From Oehlia diaphana (Eukaryota; Glomeromycota; Glomeromycetes; Glomerales; Glomeraceae), in NCBI GenBank assembly GCA_003833135.1, contig QZLH01000335.1:60505-104206 (forward strand): DNA of 43,702 nucleotides, written 5' to 3'. A program made the position numbers and the translations under genes. Under the pieces are notes generated by a model. It was not told the origin of the DNA, searched no databases, and was given only the letters and a program-made list of their open reading frames with translations. This document shows, piece after piece, positions 34,284 through 43,702 of the stretch; the stretch's first letter is position 1; every line of letters begins with the position of its first letter.

Positions 34284-34291
34284 CTATTTAG

Positions 34292-34586
34292 GAATTCTTG
34301 TGCAACAAATTTTCAAATTTTATTGGTCAATAAATGTGTTGATCCTCATCTAAATACCTCAGAATACCTCGTAAACACCTCAAAACACCCTAATAAAAAA
34401 ACCCCATTAGATTTGGCAAAAATCTATTGGATTCTGAAAATGAAGAAAATGACAAAGCTGTGTGATTATAAGCCAAAACTTTTATTGAAAATAACTTACA
34501 AATATCTCTTTTCATAAAGTTTAATGAAGAAGAACTGCATTTATACATTTTATAAGAGCTGGACACATTTTATTTATAAAGTTTTA
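34292..34586. other. Spacer between MULE and next element
   Basis: Contains a 64-codon plus frame (34323-34517) with CCTC-type repeats (ATACCTCAGAATACCTCGTA) but no recognisable domain. It may be the remaining right part of the element interrupted by the MULE. Confidence 0.35.
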
Positions 34587-35659
34587 CACAGTGAAATTTG
34601 ATAAACTAGATCTTTGATAAACTGGATTTGGGCTTAAACTAGATTTTTTTGCTAAAACCAAATCACGTATATTAAAATAGTTTTGATATACCAGAGTTTA
34701 CTAGTAAAAGCTTGATATTCGCTATAACAGATCAATTTTCTAACCAGCTATAGTAAAAATAATTCGATAAACCAGATCACATGATCATTAACCAATAAAA
34801 TTTAAGGAACGTGATGCGGTAAATATTAATTTTGGCCAAAATTATGAAAATCTTAATTCTGGCTGAAGTTATGTATTACTTATATTTTCAATTAAAATTA
34901 TTTTATATTCATTTTCATGAAATCTATGACTTGAACTAAGATGAAAAATTAAATTATAGCGTATATTAGTTTTATTAATATGAAAATTTTTTGAAAATTC
35001 AGTATAATATATTTTCACTATATCAAAAATTTTTCGCTAAACTGCACAGGTCAAAAAGTGAAAAATCAGGCATCAATCAGTCACCAATCGGGCACAAATC
35101 AGGTAGCTGATTGGTGACCGATTGGTGACTGATTGGTATTTTTGCCAAATACCGTCACCAATCAGGCAGTTTGCTAACTTTTGATCTAGTGATCAGAAAA
35201 TGATGAAATATAGTTCATTGGAATCGTCTCAACAAGACGAATCTAATGGTAGTAAAATCGTATTTCTAGGATTAATATTTGATGAGATATTAAATAAAAT
35301 ATAAATAATATTTTTTTATTTTTATATTTTACTTAATATTTCATCATGTATTAACCCTAAAAATACGATTTTACTACCATTAGATTCGTCTTGTTAAGAC
35401 GATTCCAATGAACTATATTTCATCATTTTCTGATCACTGGATCAAAAGTTAGCAAACTGTCTGATTGGTGACAGTATTTGGCAAAAATACCAATCAGTCA
35501 CCAATCGGTCACCAATTAGTCACCAATCAGCTATCTGATTGGTGCCTGATTGGTGACTGATTGATGCCTGATTTTCACATTTTGATCTGTGCTGGATATC
35601 CCAATAAACCAGATACTTTTAGTGAAACTGATAGATCCAGTTTATCAAAATTCACTGTG
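34587..35659. mobile_element. TA-flanked non-autonomous element (Tc1/mariner-pogo style)
   Basis: Ends are inverted: CACAGTGAAATTTGATAAAC at left and, on the minus strand, CACAGTGAATTTTGATAAAC at right, followed by TAGATC/TGGATC. Each end is preceded by TA, the expected duplication of this superfamily. The interior has repeated GATAAACTGGATT-like motifs and no transposase. It is split by the fold-back element at 35045-35591; without that, it is about 523 bp. Confidence 0.8.
35045..35591. mobile_element. Fold-back element, 547 bp, almost fully palindromic
   Basis: Two arms of about 255 bp are near-perfect reverse complements around a short AT-rich loop (about 35300-35330). Each arm contains several direct and inverted copies of TGATTGGTGAC near its outer end and a unique inner part (ATGGTAGTAAAATCGTATTT). 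CTG occurs on both sides (35042-35044 and 35592-35594) and fits a 3-bp target duplication within the AAACTGGAT motif of the outer element. No coding capacity. Confidence 0.88.
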
Positions 35660-35661
35660 TA

Positions 35662-37050
35662 ATTCTAAATCAAGCATAAGAAAAAAGAATATGAAGAAAA
35701 GAAATTATCAAAAATACTTGTTTATTCCATAAGTAGCAGATGTGGGTGATAGCATTTTCCAACTAACATCCAATTAAATAACATCAAAAACACCCTTTGT
35801 GCCCAAAAATCTTATAATTATAGGTGACCTGTAGCAGAGTCTTACTAATGGTTTTTTTTTATGGGTTTAATACTTTTTGATTACTTTAGAAATGAATGCA
35901 TCAAAAAATACTAGTTTATTTTATTTATTACTATCTTTATTAGTAGTTTAGCAATATATGCACAGTATATAATAGTATACAATATAATAAAGCAAAAGTT
36001 AAAAAAAAATAAGAAGTCCCATTTGTTCCAAAGTTCACCACCTAAGTGAATACAAAAAAAAAAATAAAAAAAAAGAATAAAAGAGAAACGTTAGGAATAT
36101 TTCTCATTAAATAAATAGAATAAATAATAAAAACCCCTACTTGTGTAAATCCAATGCATCCAACCAAATATTCCTATAAAATAAAAGTAAAATAGAACGC
36201 TTTAATTAAACAAAAATCATAAAAAATCTCTTTCAACCTTCTCATTACTTACTTATATATCTTGTCTATTTTTACCAAAACTTTTATAAATAGAACTCAA
36301 TAAAAATGTTAGGAATGTTTTTCATTAAAAAAATCTCTCCCTTAACTCTTTCTTTTTCTCTTCTCACTATTTGTAAGTCTGGTTCGCCTTGGCCAGCATA
36401 TCTACAAAGTAGAAGCAAAAAGAATGTTAGAAATGCTTCTTATTAAATAAATCTACTCTTTCTCTTTCAATTATAGCATTACTTATAAGTCCAGTTTTAA
36501 AAATAATTCAAAATAATGTAAATAATATTTCTATAAAAAAAAAATTAGAAAAAGAATGTTAGTAATATTCTTAAAGTTAGTTCCACTACAAATTTTAAAG
36601 AATCAGAAGCAAAAATATAACTTACACAAATCTCTATATATATTTACGTACTATGAAATCTGCTGTGCACTTATGTGAAAAGTTTTGTTTTCACAATAAA
36701 TTTTTTTCATTTTGTGGCTTATCTGAAATTTCACCTATGATGTTATTAAATGGCTATTCTTGGTAATAGATATATCATATTTAATGATTTAATTAAATCA
36801 TTAAATTAGTGATAATCTACATAGATAGTACCCAATTTCTACCCATTATACATGGAGGCAATTAACTTTTGAAATCAAAAAATATTATTTTGTTTTTATG
36901 TGAGAAGATTAAATATTTTTTTTCTGTATTTCCCATTTTGAAATAAAGTAAAAATAATATCCTATTTATATTTATATATATTGCGTCATTTTAATGAATA
37001 GATATTGTAATAACTGCAGTTTAAGAAGATAATTAAGCCTTAATATTTCC
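35662..37050. other. AT-rich region with a degenerate tandem repeat
   Basis: No gene. Apart from the tandem repeat at about 36085-36590, only AT-rich sequence with A runs is visible. Confidence 0.5.
36085..36590. repeat. Degenerate tandem repeat, units of about 115-215 bp
   Basis: The motif AATGTTAGGAATRTTTYTCATTA recurs at about 36090, 36306, 36425 and 36558 (AATGTTAGAAATGCTTCTTA in the third). Each is followed by AAATAAAT and a CTCTTTCTCTTTC-type pyrimidine stretch. Units are strongly diverged. Confidence 0.55.
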
Positions 37051-37056
37051 TAAGAA

Positions 37057-37468
37057 GGGGGACGTCTAAAACAGAGTCAAATCACGTGACTTCAAAAAAA
37101 ATTTATTTTCTAAATAAATTTTTTGCAATATATATATGACCTTTTAAACATATATATTAAATGTATTTTGGCCTGCTTTGCAAATTTACTTAGAATGACA
37201 AAATGAGTTTTGAATGCCATTTTTGATTTATTTGACTTTTCATTTTTGTCTATCCATTTTTGGATATGATCAGTAAAAAAGCTTTTGCTAATATATAAAG
37301 TGCAAACCAGTATTCAAAATCTACTTTTTAACCTTAAGTAAACTCATAGAGCAAGCTAAGATACACTTATTTTATGATTTTCAAGTTTATGTTAAACTTG
37401 ATTCATAAAAAAATTAGTTTACTCATATTATATCGAATTACGTGATTTGACTCCACTTTAGATGACCC
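37057..37468. mobile_element. Non-autonomous MULE-family MITE, 412 bp
   Basis: The left end GGGGGACGTCTAAAACAGAG and the right end (minus strand GGGTCATCTAAAGTGGAGTC) are inverted and share the MULE terminus at 31526. CACGTGACTT is present at the left and AATTACGTGATTTGACT at the right. Near-duplicate flanks CCTAAGAAG / TTTAAGAAG may be a 9-bp target duplication with two changes. The interior resembles 31262-31460. Confidence 0.7.
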
Positions 37469-38242
37469 TTTAAGAAGATAATAAATAATTATATTGCGAT
37501 TGCTAAAATTAGTCATTGGAGGCTTATTAATTTTTAATTATGTTAAATCAATTAACTTTCTTTTTTTTTGAACACGTAATTATTTGACATATAAACACAT
37601 AATAAATTTATTTTTGTACTTCACAATTATTTATTTATTTATTATTATTACCAATTAGGATTTTTAGCAAATTTTCCTTAAACGTATATAATTAATTTCT
37701 CAATATTTCCTAAAAAATAAACAATTTTAATGTGGCTGAGATTTTTTAAATTAGTAGCTAGAGGGCTTATTGATTGCCTTTTTTCAGATTTAATTAAAAT
37801 ATATTTTTTTTTTGTTACATGTCTTAATCTCATTTGTTAAAAAATTTTAAAATTTTTTATAAATAAAACTCAAGTTCGTCAGGTGGAAGAGTGGAGCGCT
37901 ACTTTACTCGATAATAATTAATGACTAATGACTAATGATTAATGATTAATGATTAATGATTAATGATTATTTAAAATTTCACCCAAAGTATTTCTTTAAA
38001 TGTATGACAGATTATGACCTAAAAAGGGTATTTATTGTAAGTGTTTTGAAGATCTTTGTATGGAAACTTCACAGAGTTCATATATAAAAATAAATAACTA
38101 TTACTTTAATTATAACTTTTGTATTACAAGATACAAATAATTAAAATAGGAAAAATCGAGGGCTTGTTTTCTATTCTATGATAATTTGTGACTTATATAA
38201 CAATAAGGAGAATATCATTAATTAAACTTGGAAAAATAAAAG
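37469..38242. other. AT-rich spacer with a heptanucleotide microsatellite
   Basis: No gene recognised. It includes the array at 37918-37970. Confidence 0.5.
37918..37970. repeat. (TAATGAY)n heptanucleotide microsatellite, about 7 units
   Basis: Two TAATGAC units are followed by five TAATGAT units in perfect phase. The C to T step splits the array into two blocks. Confidence 0.9.
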
Positions 38243-38392
38243 AAAATCATTTTTTGCAATTATCTTGTGATTCAGTAATTCAATTTTGATGATTATTTTT
38301 TATTATATAGCTCTTCAAGTTCTTTATGTAATAAAAAAAATTGCTGAAATAAGACCATAGATTATGAAATAATTGCAAAAATGATTTTTTTT
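38243..38392. mobile_element. Fold-back MITE, copy 1
   Basis: Inverted ends AAAATCATTTTTTGCAATTA and (minus strand) AAAATCATTTTTGCAATTAT extend for about 30 bp with a 60-70 bp centre. The same family as 38868-39022. Confidence 0.65.
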
Positions 38393-38398
38393 GAAGGT

Positions 38399-38833
38399 TA
38401 GTGTTACGATCTGGAGGAATCTGTGATCTGTCAATCTGGTCCGTTATAATCTGGATATCTGTGTAAATCTACGAATGCAATCTGGATACGATCTGGATAT
38501 TTGTGAATGTATTTGAAAATAAATGTCACATGACTAATTTTTTTGGAAGAGATTAAATCTGGCCAGAATTAAACAATCACCATGAAATTTTCCTTATTTT
38601 AAAATTTGTGTAATGTTAACGCAGCTCAGGTTTGAATTTTTATTGGGCAGGAAATTTTCTTTTTTGGAAATTTGTGTAATGTTATGTGATCAACAGAGCT
38701 TTTTATTGGGCCGTTAACAATCTATATTTAAACGGATCATCTGGATTCATCCATCCAGACCATTCATCACCAATCTGGATGATTCGGATGAGCTATGGAT
38801 CGGATAAATCTGGATTGACAGATCATAATACTA
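38399..38833. mobile_element. Element rich in GATCTGGAT motifs
   Basis: The left end TAGTGTTACGATCTG is inverted at the right (minus strand TAGTATTATGATCTG), and TGATCTGTCAATC occurs inverted inside both ends. Many copies of AATCTGGAT in both orientations fill the element. No clear target duplication is visible. A 62-65 bp direct duplication sits inside (38584-38712). Confidence 0.6.
38584..38712. repeat. Tandem duplication of about 64 bp
   Basis: Two adjacent units contain GAAATTTTC, ATTTGTGTAATGTTA and TTTTTATTGGGC in order, with small indels between them. Confidence 0.7.
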
Positions 38834-38867
38834 TCAGAGGTCAGCTGCATTTATCTGATATATTCTG

Positions 38868-39022
38868 AAAAAAATCATTTTTGTCATTATCTCACAATCT
38901 ATTGGTCCAATTTTGAGGATCTTTTTTTTTATTTTGTAGAGAGCTTAGCGAGCTATACAATAAAAATGTTCATCAAAATTGAATAATTGGAACATAAGAT
39001 AATCACAAAAAATGATTTTTTT
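38868..39022. mobile_element. Fold-back MITE, copy 2
   Basis: Inverted ends AAAAATCATTTTTGTCATTA and (minus strand) AAAAATCATTTTTTGTGATT pair over about 55 bp, including CCAATTTTGAGGATC against TTCAATTTTGATGAAC. The loop holds TAGAGAGCTTAGCGAGCTAT. Confidence 0.7.
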
Positions 39023-39413
39023 ATTACTCAAAATTTAATTAGTCATTTTCTCTATTGGTACATAAATTACGAATTAAATACTAATTTTTAAAGTATAAAA
39101 CAAATTGCACTTCCCTAAAAACATATATTCTGACTATAAATCAAGCATTTTTTTTAAAAAATTTTCATGAAAAATTTTCTTGATATTTTTTTTGATTTCT
39201 TATTACTCCTATTATGTAATTATTCTTAAGCTTTTGAGCTTTGTAAATATTATATTAAATATTTAAATATGATAGAGCCAATCTTGAAGTTTTTTCAGTA
39301 AAAATGTCAAATGATTTGGCTAAAAATTGATGGATTTATATATGTAAGGATACCTACATTTAATTGTTCTTTCATTCTTATCTGAATCACGAATTAAAAA
39401 TTAAAAATGTTAA

Positions 39414-39617
39414 AAACAATATTGGAAGAAAATATCATCAGGCTTTCTTTCAACAATACCAAGAAGTAAAGCAGAACATGAGGAACTTGACGAATTAAAT
39501 AACAAATTTAGCCATGAATGCTTGGATAAAATAGAGAAAAAGAATGAGGAAAAAACAACAGAAGAGATAACAACCATGGAGGAAGACAAAGTTAATGGAA
39601 ATAAAAGCACGTGGTAG
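39414..39617 (+). pseudogene. Acidic/lysine-rich coding fragment
   Basis: The plus strand is open for 67 codons, with no early Met, and reads IPRSKAEHEELDELNNKFSH then ECLDKIEKKNEEKTTEEITT before TAG. The regular charge pattern suggests a coiled-coil or disordered tail of a real protein. It may be an isolated exon or the end of a broken gene. Confidence 0.4.
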
Positions 39618-41284
39618 GACAAAGAGATGATTCTGATAGCGAATAAACAAATTTGTCCTATCAATTAAATAAATTTAAGATTAAGACCTTTGGATTTTAA
39701 ATTTGGATTTGGTTGAAGATAAAGCATGGACGATTTATGGATGTTTATTGGGGTCATTTACATAAAGGGTTTAGATTCAGAGATTAGGAATCTTAATGTA
39801 TTAATTTTGGTTTTATTTTTATTAATTTTTTTGTTTGTAGGATTAGCAAAGAAGATACTATAGGATGTTATTATTTAGTTAATATACCGTATATAGCGGG
39901 CCACAGTATCCCGGTGTAATGCTGTAGTATACATAGTAAATTTATTAATTATGTGGCGCAGTTTTATATTTAAAATTACTGTATAAATTTTATTTTGTTT
40001 AATTTAGTTAGTTTAGTTTATTCTATCACGTGAGTCCGGAATGATTCTAAACTATTGGTATGTTTGAGGACCAATTAGGGTCCGCAATGACGTTAAACTA
40101 TGGGATGATCAATGATCAACAATATTAAGTATTACAGTAGATCAAAAAATTAACGGAATATTCTAAAGTTTCACAAATAAGGGGTAAAATTATTTCATGA
40201 AATGATAAGTATCGGGTAAATTATTTACTAGAATCGTTATGAAATTTGTTGGAAAGTTGTGATATTGAGAATGAAAATGTTTTAAGGGTAGTTTGAGTAT
40301 CGAAATCTCACGCAGTATTCTGATCTACAAGGTTACTCATAAACAAATATAAAAGGAAGAGAAATGTGACTTCCCCAAAAGAATAACTCGAAAAAATGGG
40401 AATTAAAATTATTAAAGAATGGATAAATATATTAATTAAATTTTCATACTAATATTTATTTTATTCATATTATTAAACCAAGCATAATATTGTATTTATT
40501 TAAATTATTAATAAAAAATGACGTTTGTTAATATCTAAGGTGGCAACGTGACTTATCATGGGCTTAGGTATTACAAGTGGTGCATGCTCCGAGAATGGAA
40601 AGTGATTATCTTCACATGATCACTATAGGTCACAAGTAAAGGATCGACAAAATTAAGGAGTTATGGAGTTAAAAGTTAAAGTCTTGGTTAAGAATTTGAA
40701 AATCATGTGATTGAGGCACAGTAAGAAATTTTTGGATACGAAAACTTTCAAAGACAAAGAAATTGTGACGCAGAATGTTGAAAAATTATAAATAGAACCC
40801 TTAAACCTAACCTAAAGGCTTGAAAAATTCTATCGAAGGGAGGATTTTGGTAGAATTTTTCGCTCACATGACTATACCTAAATTTTATTAGAAGAATTAG
40901 GAGTTCATGCTAATCACCAGCAGAAATGTTAACGAATTATTACTTGTCACAGTAATGAACCTTAAAAAGAACCAATTTTTAAGGTCAAGTAGTTGATTAT
41001 CTTAATAATGCATGGTTATTTAGTTTGAGCAGGGGTATAGCGGATAAATTCAAAAAAAAAAACAGTAATGAAAATTTTTATGGAAATAATTTTCAGAAAA
41101 ATAATTTGAAATCCAAGTTACGGAAAATTTTATGAAAGATTAAAAAGGGATTACAGAAATTCTAAGAGTAATATTGTAAATAAGCTCTATGGAGTAAAAA
41201 GTATTGTAAATAATTTAAGAATAATGTTCAAAAAAAAAAGTGGAAGAATTTAAAAAATTAATTATAGATGTGTGAAGTATTTTT
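39618..41284. other. Non-coding region upstream of the gag-like frame
   Basis: About 1.7 kb with no convincing ORF. It may include the 5' long terminal repeat and leader of the retroelement whose gag-like frame starts at 41856, but the matching 3' repeat lies outside the window, so LTR borders cannot be set. A GC-richer patch at about 39884-39935 contains TATACCGTATATAGCGGGCC. Confidence 0.35.
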
Positions 41285-41496
41285 GGAAAAGTCCTGTGTG
41301 GTGCTTAGGAAAAGTCCTGTGTGGTGCCTTGAAGGTTCTGTGTGATAATTCAAGGAAAGTCCTGTGTGGTGCCTAAGAAAACGCTCTGTGTGAGGCCCAA
41401 AAATATGGAGACACAACATAAATACTAGGAAAGTCCTGTGTGGTGCCTTGGGGGTCTGTGTGACAGCCCAAGGAAAAGTTCTGTGTGATGCCTAGG
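41285..41496. repeat. CCTGTGTGGTGCC minisatellite, about 8 units
   Basis: Units of about 20-28 bp alternate between a long form (GGAAAGTCCTGTGTGGTGCC) and a shorter one (GGTTCTGTGTGATAATTCA). CTGTGTG is invariant. One unit is extended by a unique insert at about 41398-41430. It lies about 0.4 kb before the gag-like start. Confidence 0.85.
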
Positions 41497-41497
41497 A

Positions 41498-41629
41498 GTG
41501 CACCTAAAAGCTGGCACTATAAAGACGATGGTGGGGAAATTAAAGTGCACCCAGAGCCAGTACTATAAATACGATGGCAGGGAAACCTAAGTGCATCCAA
41601 AAGCCGGCACTATAAATACGATGGTGGGG
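41498..41629. repeat. Three 45-bp repeats, each with a TATA-like core
   Basis: Three units of the form GTGCACCYAAAGCYGGCACT followed by ATAAATACGATGGTGGGG adjoin the previous array. Each carries CTATAAATAC or CTATAAAGAC, which resembles a TATA box, so the array may act as repeated promoter core. That is inference. Confidence 0.75.
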
Positions 41630-41855
41630 TATGAAAGACTTTAAAATGTTAAGGATAAAATATTTGCTGGACAAATATCGGTTGCGAATTGAAAATAAAG
41701 AAATTTTACCGAAATAAAATTTTATCTGTACAAACCTGTAAACTACTATACTCAGTAATGTAAAATGAGGTAAAGGCAAGCCCAGTATAGGTCAGATAAA
41801 ATTATAAAAAGGAGACCAAAGTACAGAATACGAGAACTTTCAAGATTTCATTAAA

Positions 41856-43702
41856 ATGGAATGGTATCATGTTTGGGAAGCTGATTATATGACTCACAAA
41901 TAAGAACATGAAAATTTAGAGGATTTTGAACTATCAGAATGTTTGTCATGTGAAATATGTCACCTAATTGTAGGAGAGGTACCAGCGGCATTCAAGAAAT
42001 TTTGGGATGCGTTATTCAAGTTTGAGGATACAATACGAACCTACAATAATATAACGATAAAAGGACTACTGAATTTGTTAAGTACAGATAATAAAATAAG
42101 GGAAGACACAATACACAAAGGAAAATGTAGAAATACATTAGACCAAATAATTGAATCAATAAGATACAGAAAACAACCAATTATGAGGAAAAAAGGCCTA
42201 AGGATAATAATCATAGTAATTGTTAGAGATTGCATTGAAGGTAATCTAGAAAATGAAGTATATGATAGATTAATTGGTAACCCAGAGTTAACGGAACATG
42301 GATATATTCTAGAAGATTGGGACGTTAAAAACAGGTTTCAAAAATTCTTTGAATGGTGTGGAACAATACTAGAAGAAGGGAAAAGTTTAGGTGAAATTGA
42401 GAATGTGGCTCAGACAATAGAAGATTTTAAACAATTATTATACATGGGAGAAGGTATAATCAATGATATGGAAGGATTGGGAGGAAAAATTTACTGGATG
42501 TTATTTAATATTGAAGTAAAAGGAACTGACAATTTTGACACAGCAGAAGCAGTGTGGGAAAGATATGTGAAGAAAATAAAACAAAGATTTATCGATACAA
42601 GACAATTCACTAAAGAACCAGAGGACCCAAAAAGTCCTGAACCACATAGAACGAACTTCAATTATAATACCGGAACTGAGTTGAGATTAGAAGATGATAT
42701 TGAATGGACAATAAATGAATTAAAAAATGAAATTCAAGAAATGAGTGGCAGATTTAACGATCAGGATATACAAAGGATATGGGACCTAAACATAAGATTT
42801 GAGTTAATCTTGACAGAAGATTTTCTAAGCACATTTTGGGAAAGAAAAAAACTTAAGTGATAAAAAATTAAAGGATAAAATTAATGATTGGTTAGAAGCA
42901 GAAACTACAATATGTCCGGATTGTGAAGAAAGAAAATTACCACAGATGATGGATGAGGACACAGGACAGTGTAAAATTTGTGAATAAAAGGAACTAACGA
43001 TATTACAAGATGATCTTGAAAAACTAGGTCATGAAATAAGTATGACAGAGATATGAAAAATAAGAAATTTTAGGATCAATAATGCGATATTAGTAACTAA
43101 GGAATTCATGGAAAAATGGGCTCAAATAAAGAATATGAAAAACGTGGAAATAAGGGATGAATTATGTATCTGGATAGGTGAAAATACTACAATTTGTAGA
43201 AAATGTGAGATATGATGGATAAACAGTAAATTTAATGATGATAAAAGTGAATGTAAGGATTGTGAAATTGAGGATGAAATTGATGAAAGGGTTAATAACT
43301 TAAAGAAAATCTGCGATGAAGTGGAAGTAGAAACAACAAAGGGAGAGCTATTGAGATTGATTAGTATGGGTTACACAAATAAAGAAATTTTGGATGAAGA
43401 ATTTATTGAATTATTTCAGAAAAACAAGGATGAACTGGAAAGAAATTTAAAACAAATATTGGATGAATATTTGGAAAGTATTGAAGATGAAAAACCAGAA
43501 AATTTTGAAGAACCACAGGAAGAAAATGATGAAGAAAATATTATAAATAGACCTGATTTTGACTCAAGTGAAAGCTCAGAATCAAATTCAGAAACAAATT
43601 CTGAAGAATCCGATAATAGTTTAAAGAATTTATTTAAAACACCACCTAAAACACCACCAATAGTACCAATAATTATGACAGCAAGGAATGAAATTAGAGA
43701 AG
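41856..43702 (+). pseudogene. Gag-like CxxC-repeat protein of a probable retroelement, interrupted, runs off the window
   Basis: The ATG at 41856 starts MEWYHVWEADYMTHK, then hits TAA at 41901. The same frame is open from 41904 to 42857: CLSCEIC near its start, then a helical, charged region. A one-base length difference in a 7-A run (about 42847-42853) shifts the frame. After it come CPDCEERKLPQMMDEDTGQC with KIC, and later CRKCE...CKDCE, two zinc-ribbon-like CxxC pairs. Stops lie at 42985, 43054 and 43213. From 43216 the frame stays open to the window end, with an acidic Ser-rich tail (SSESSESNSETNSEESDN) and a Pro-rich PPKTPPIVPI. From memory this resembles a gag-like family common in arbuscular mycorrhizal fungi. 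No protease or polymerase is in view. I place the start upstream of the first Cys pair because that region is protein-like. Confidence 0.65.

Noticed and set aside
37878..37920. Possible 5' half of a tRNA-Ser-like gene (GTCAGGTGG...GAGTGG...GCGCT)
   Set aside because: The D-arm-like part has a vague match only, and no anticodon loop, variable arm or T-arm follows; a microsatellite starts instead.
38686..38868. 60-codon plus frame
   Set aside because: It lies inside the GATCTGGAT-rich element and translates its repeats (SGFIHPDHSSPIW).
39410..39664. 84-codon minus frame rich in Ser and Leu
   Set aside because: It is antisense to a more protein-like charged frame on the plus strand (39414-39617).
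40797..40820. Telomere-like CCTAACC motif
   Set aside because: It occurs once only and is not tandem, so chance is the simplest explanation.
41540..41779. 79-codon minus frame
   Set aside because: It overlaps the TATA-like repeat array and the leader; it has no domain and runs antisense to the gag-like element.
42845..42860. Programmed ribosomal frameshift at the 7-A run of the gag-like frame
   Set aside because: The required shift is +1, and a -1 slip would meet a stop at once. The frame has other unrelated stops, so an indel or sequencing error is more likely.

Overview
This window looks like a gene-poor, repeat-rich part of a fungal genome. I infer an arbuscular mycorrhizal fungus (Glomeromycotina, Rhizophagus-like). 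The sequence is very AT-rich, introns are short with GT-AG ends, and two P450 genes form a local family. From memory, several decayed genes belong to families that are greatly expanded in these fungi: a P-loop ATPase, a large DDE-like protein, a SWIM/MULE transposase and a gag-like CxxC protein. No homology search was run, so family names rest on motifs I can read.

Layout. 1-7 kb: AT-rich DNA with a degenerate minus-strand piece of 28S rRNA (about 960-1165), two small hypothetical genes (4060-4308 and 5077-5538), and a hAT-like non-autonomous element (5626-6284) with an exact 8-bp target duplication and a smaller element nested in it. 7-16.5 kb: two intact minus-strand cytochrome P450 genes (8897-7167 and 13407-11623), each with one intron at the same place, followed by two broken P450 copies (14488-14680 minus, about 15535-16480 plus). 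16.5-20.8 kb: a short minus-strand protein fragment and a decayed, intron-containing DDE-like gene.

21-23.8 kb: a plus-strand P-loop ATPase pseudogene. It is split by a 907-bp MULE-like insertion with a 9-bp duplication, and a hAT-like MITE with an exact 8-bp duplication sits at its 3' end. 24.3-30.9 kb: two tandem copies of a 3-kb unit built around long inverted arms. The core between the arms lies in opposite orientations in the two copies, and the arms carry a conserved 35-codon membrane-type ORF. The second copy contains a 487-base N gap and a partial third copy follows it.

31.2-39 kb: a MULE with a decayed transposase inserted in a related non-autonomous element, a TA-flanked element split by a 547-bp fold-back element, minisatellites and further MITEs. 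39.4-43.7 kb: a small coding fragment, a long leader-like region with two tandem arrays, and a gag-like reading frame with several stops that runs off the window end.

The only genes I would call functional with confidence are the two P450s. Most of the rest is a layered record of transposition: elements inside elements, and elements inside decayed genes. Target duplications often show what was inserted into what. The most unusual items are the tandem unit with the flipped core and its membrane micro-ORF, the MULE-like insertion that cuts a codon region of the ATPase, and the dispersed 28S fragment.
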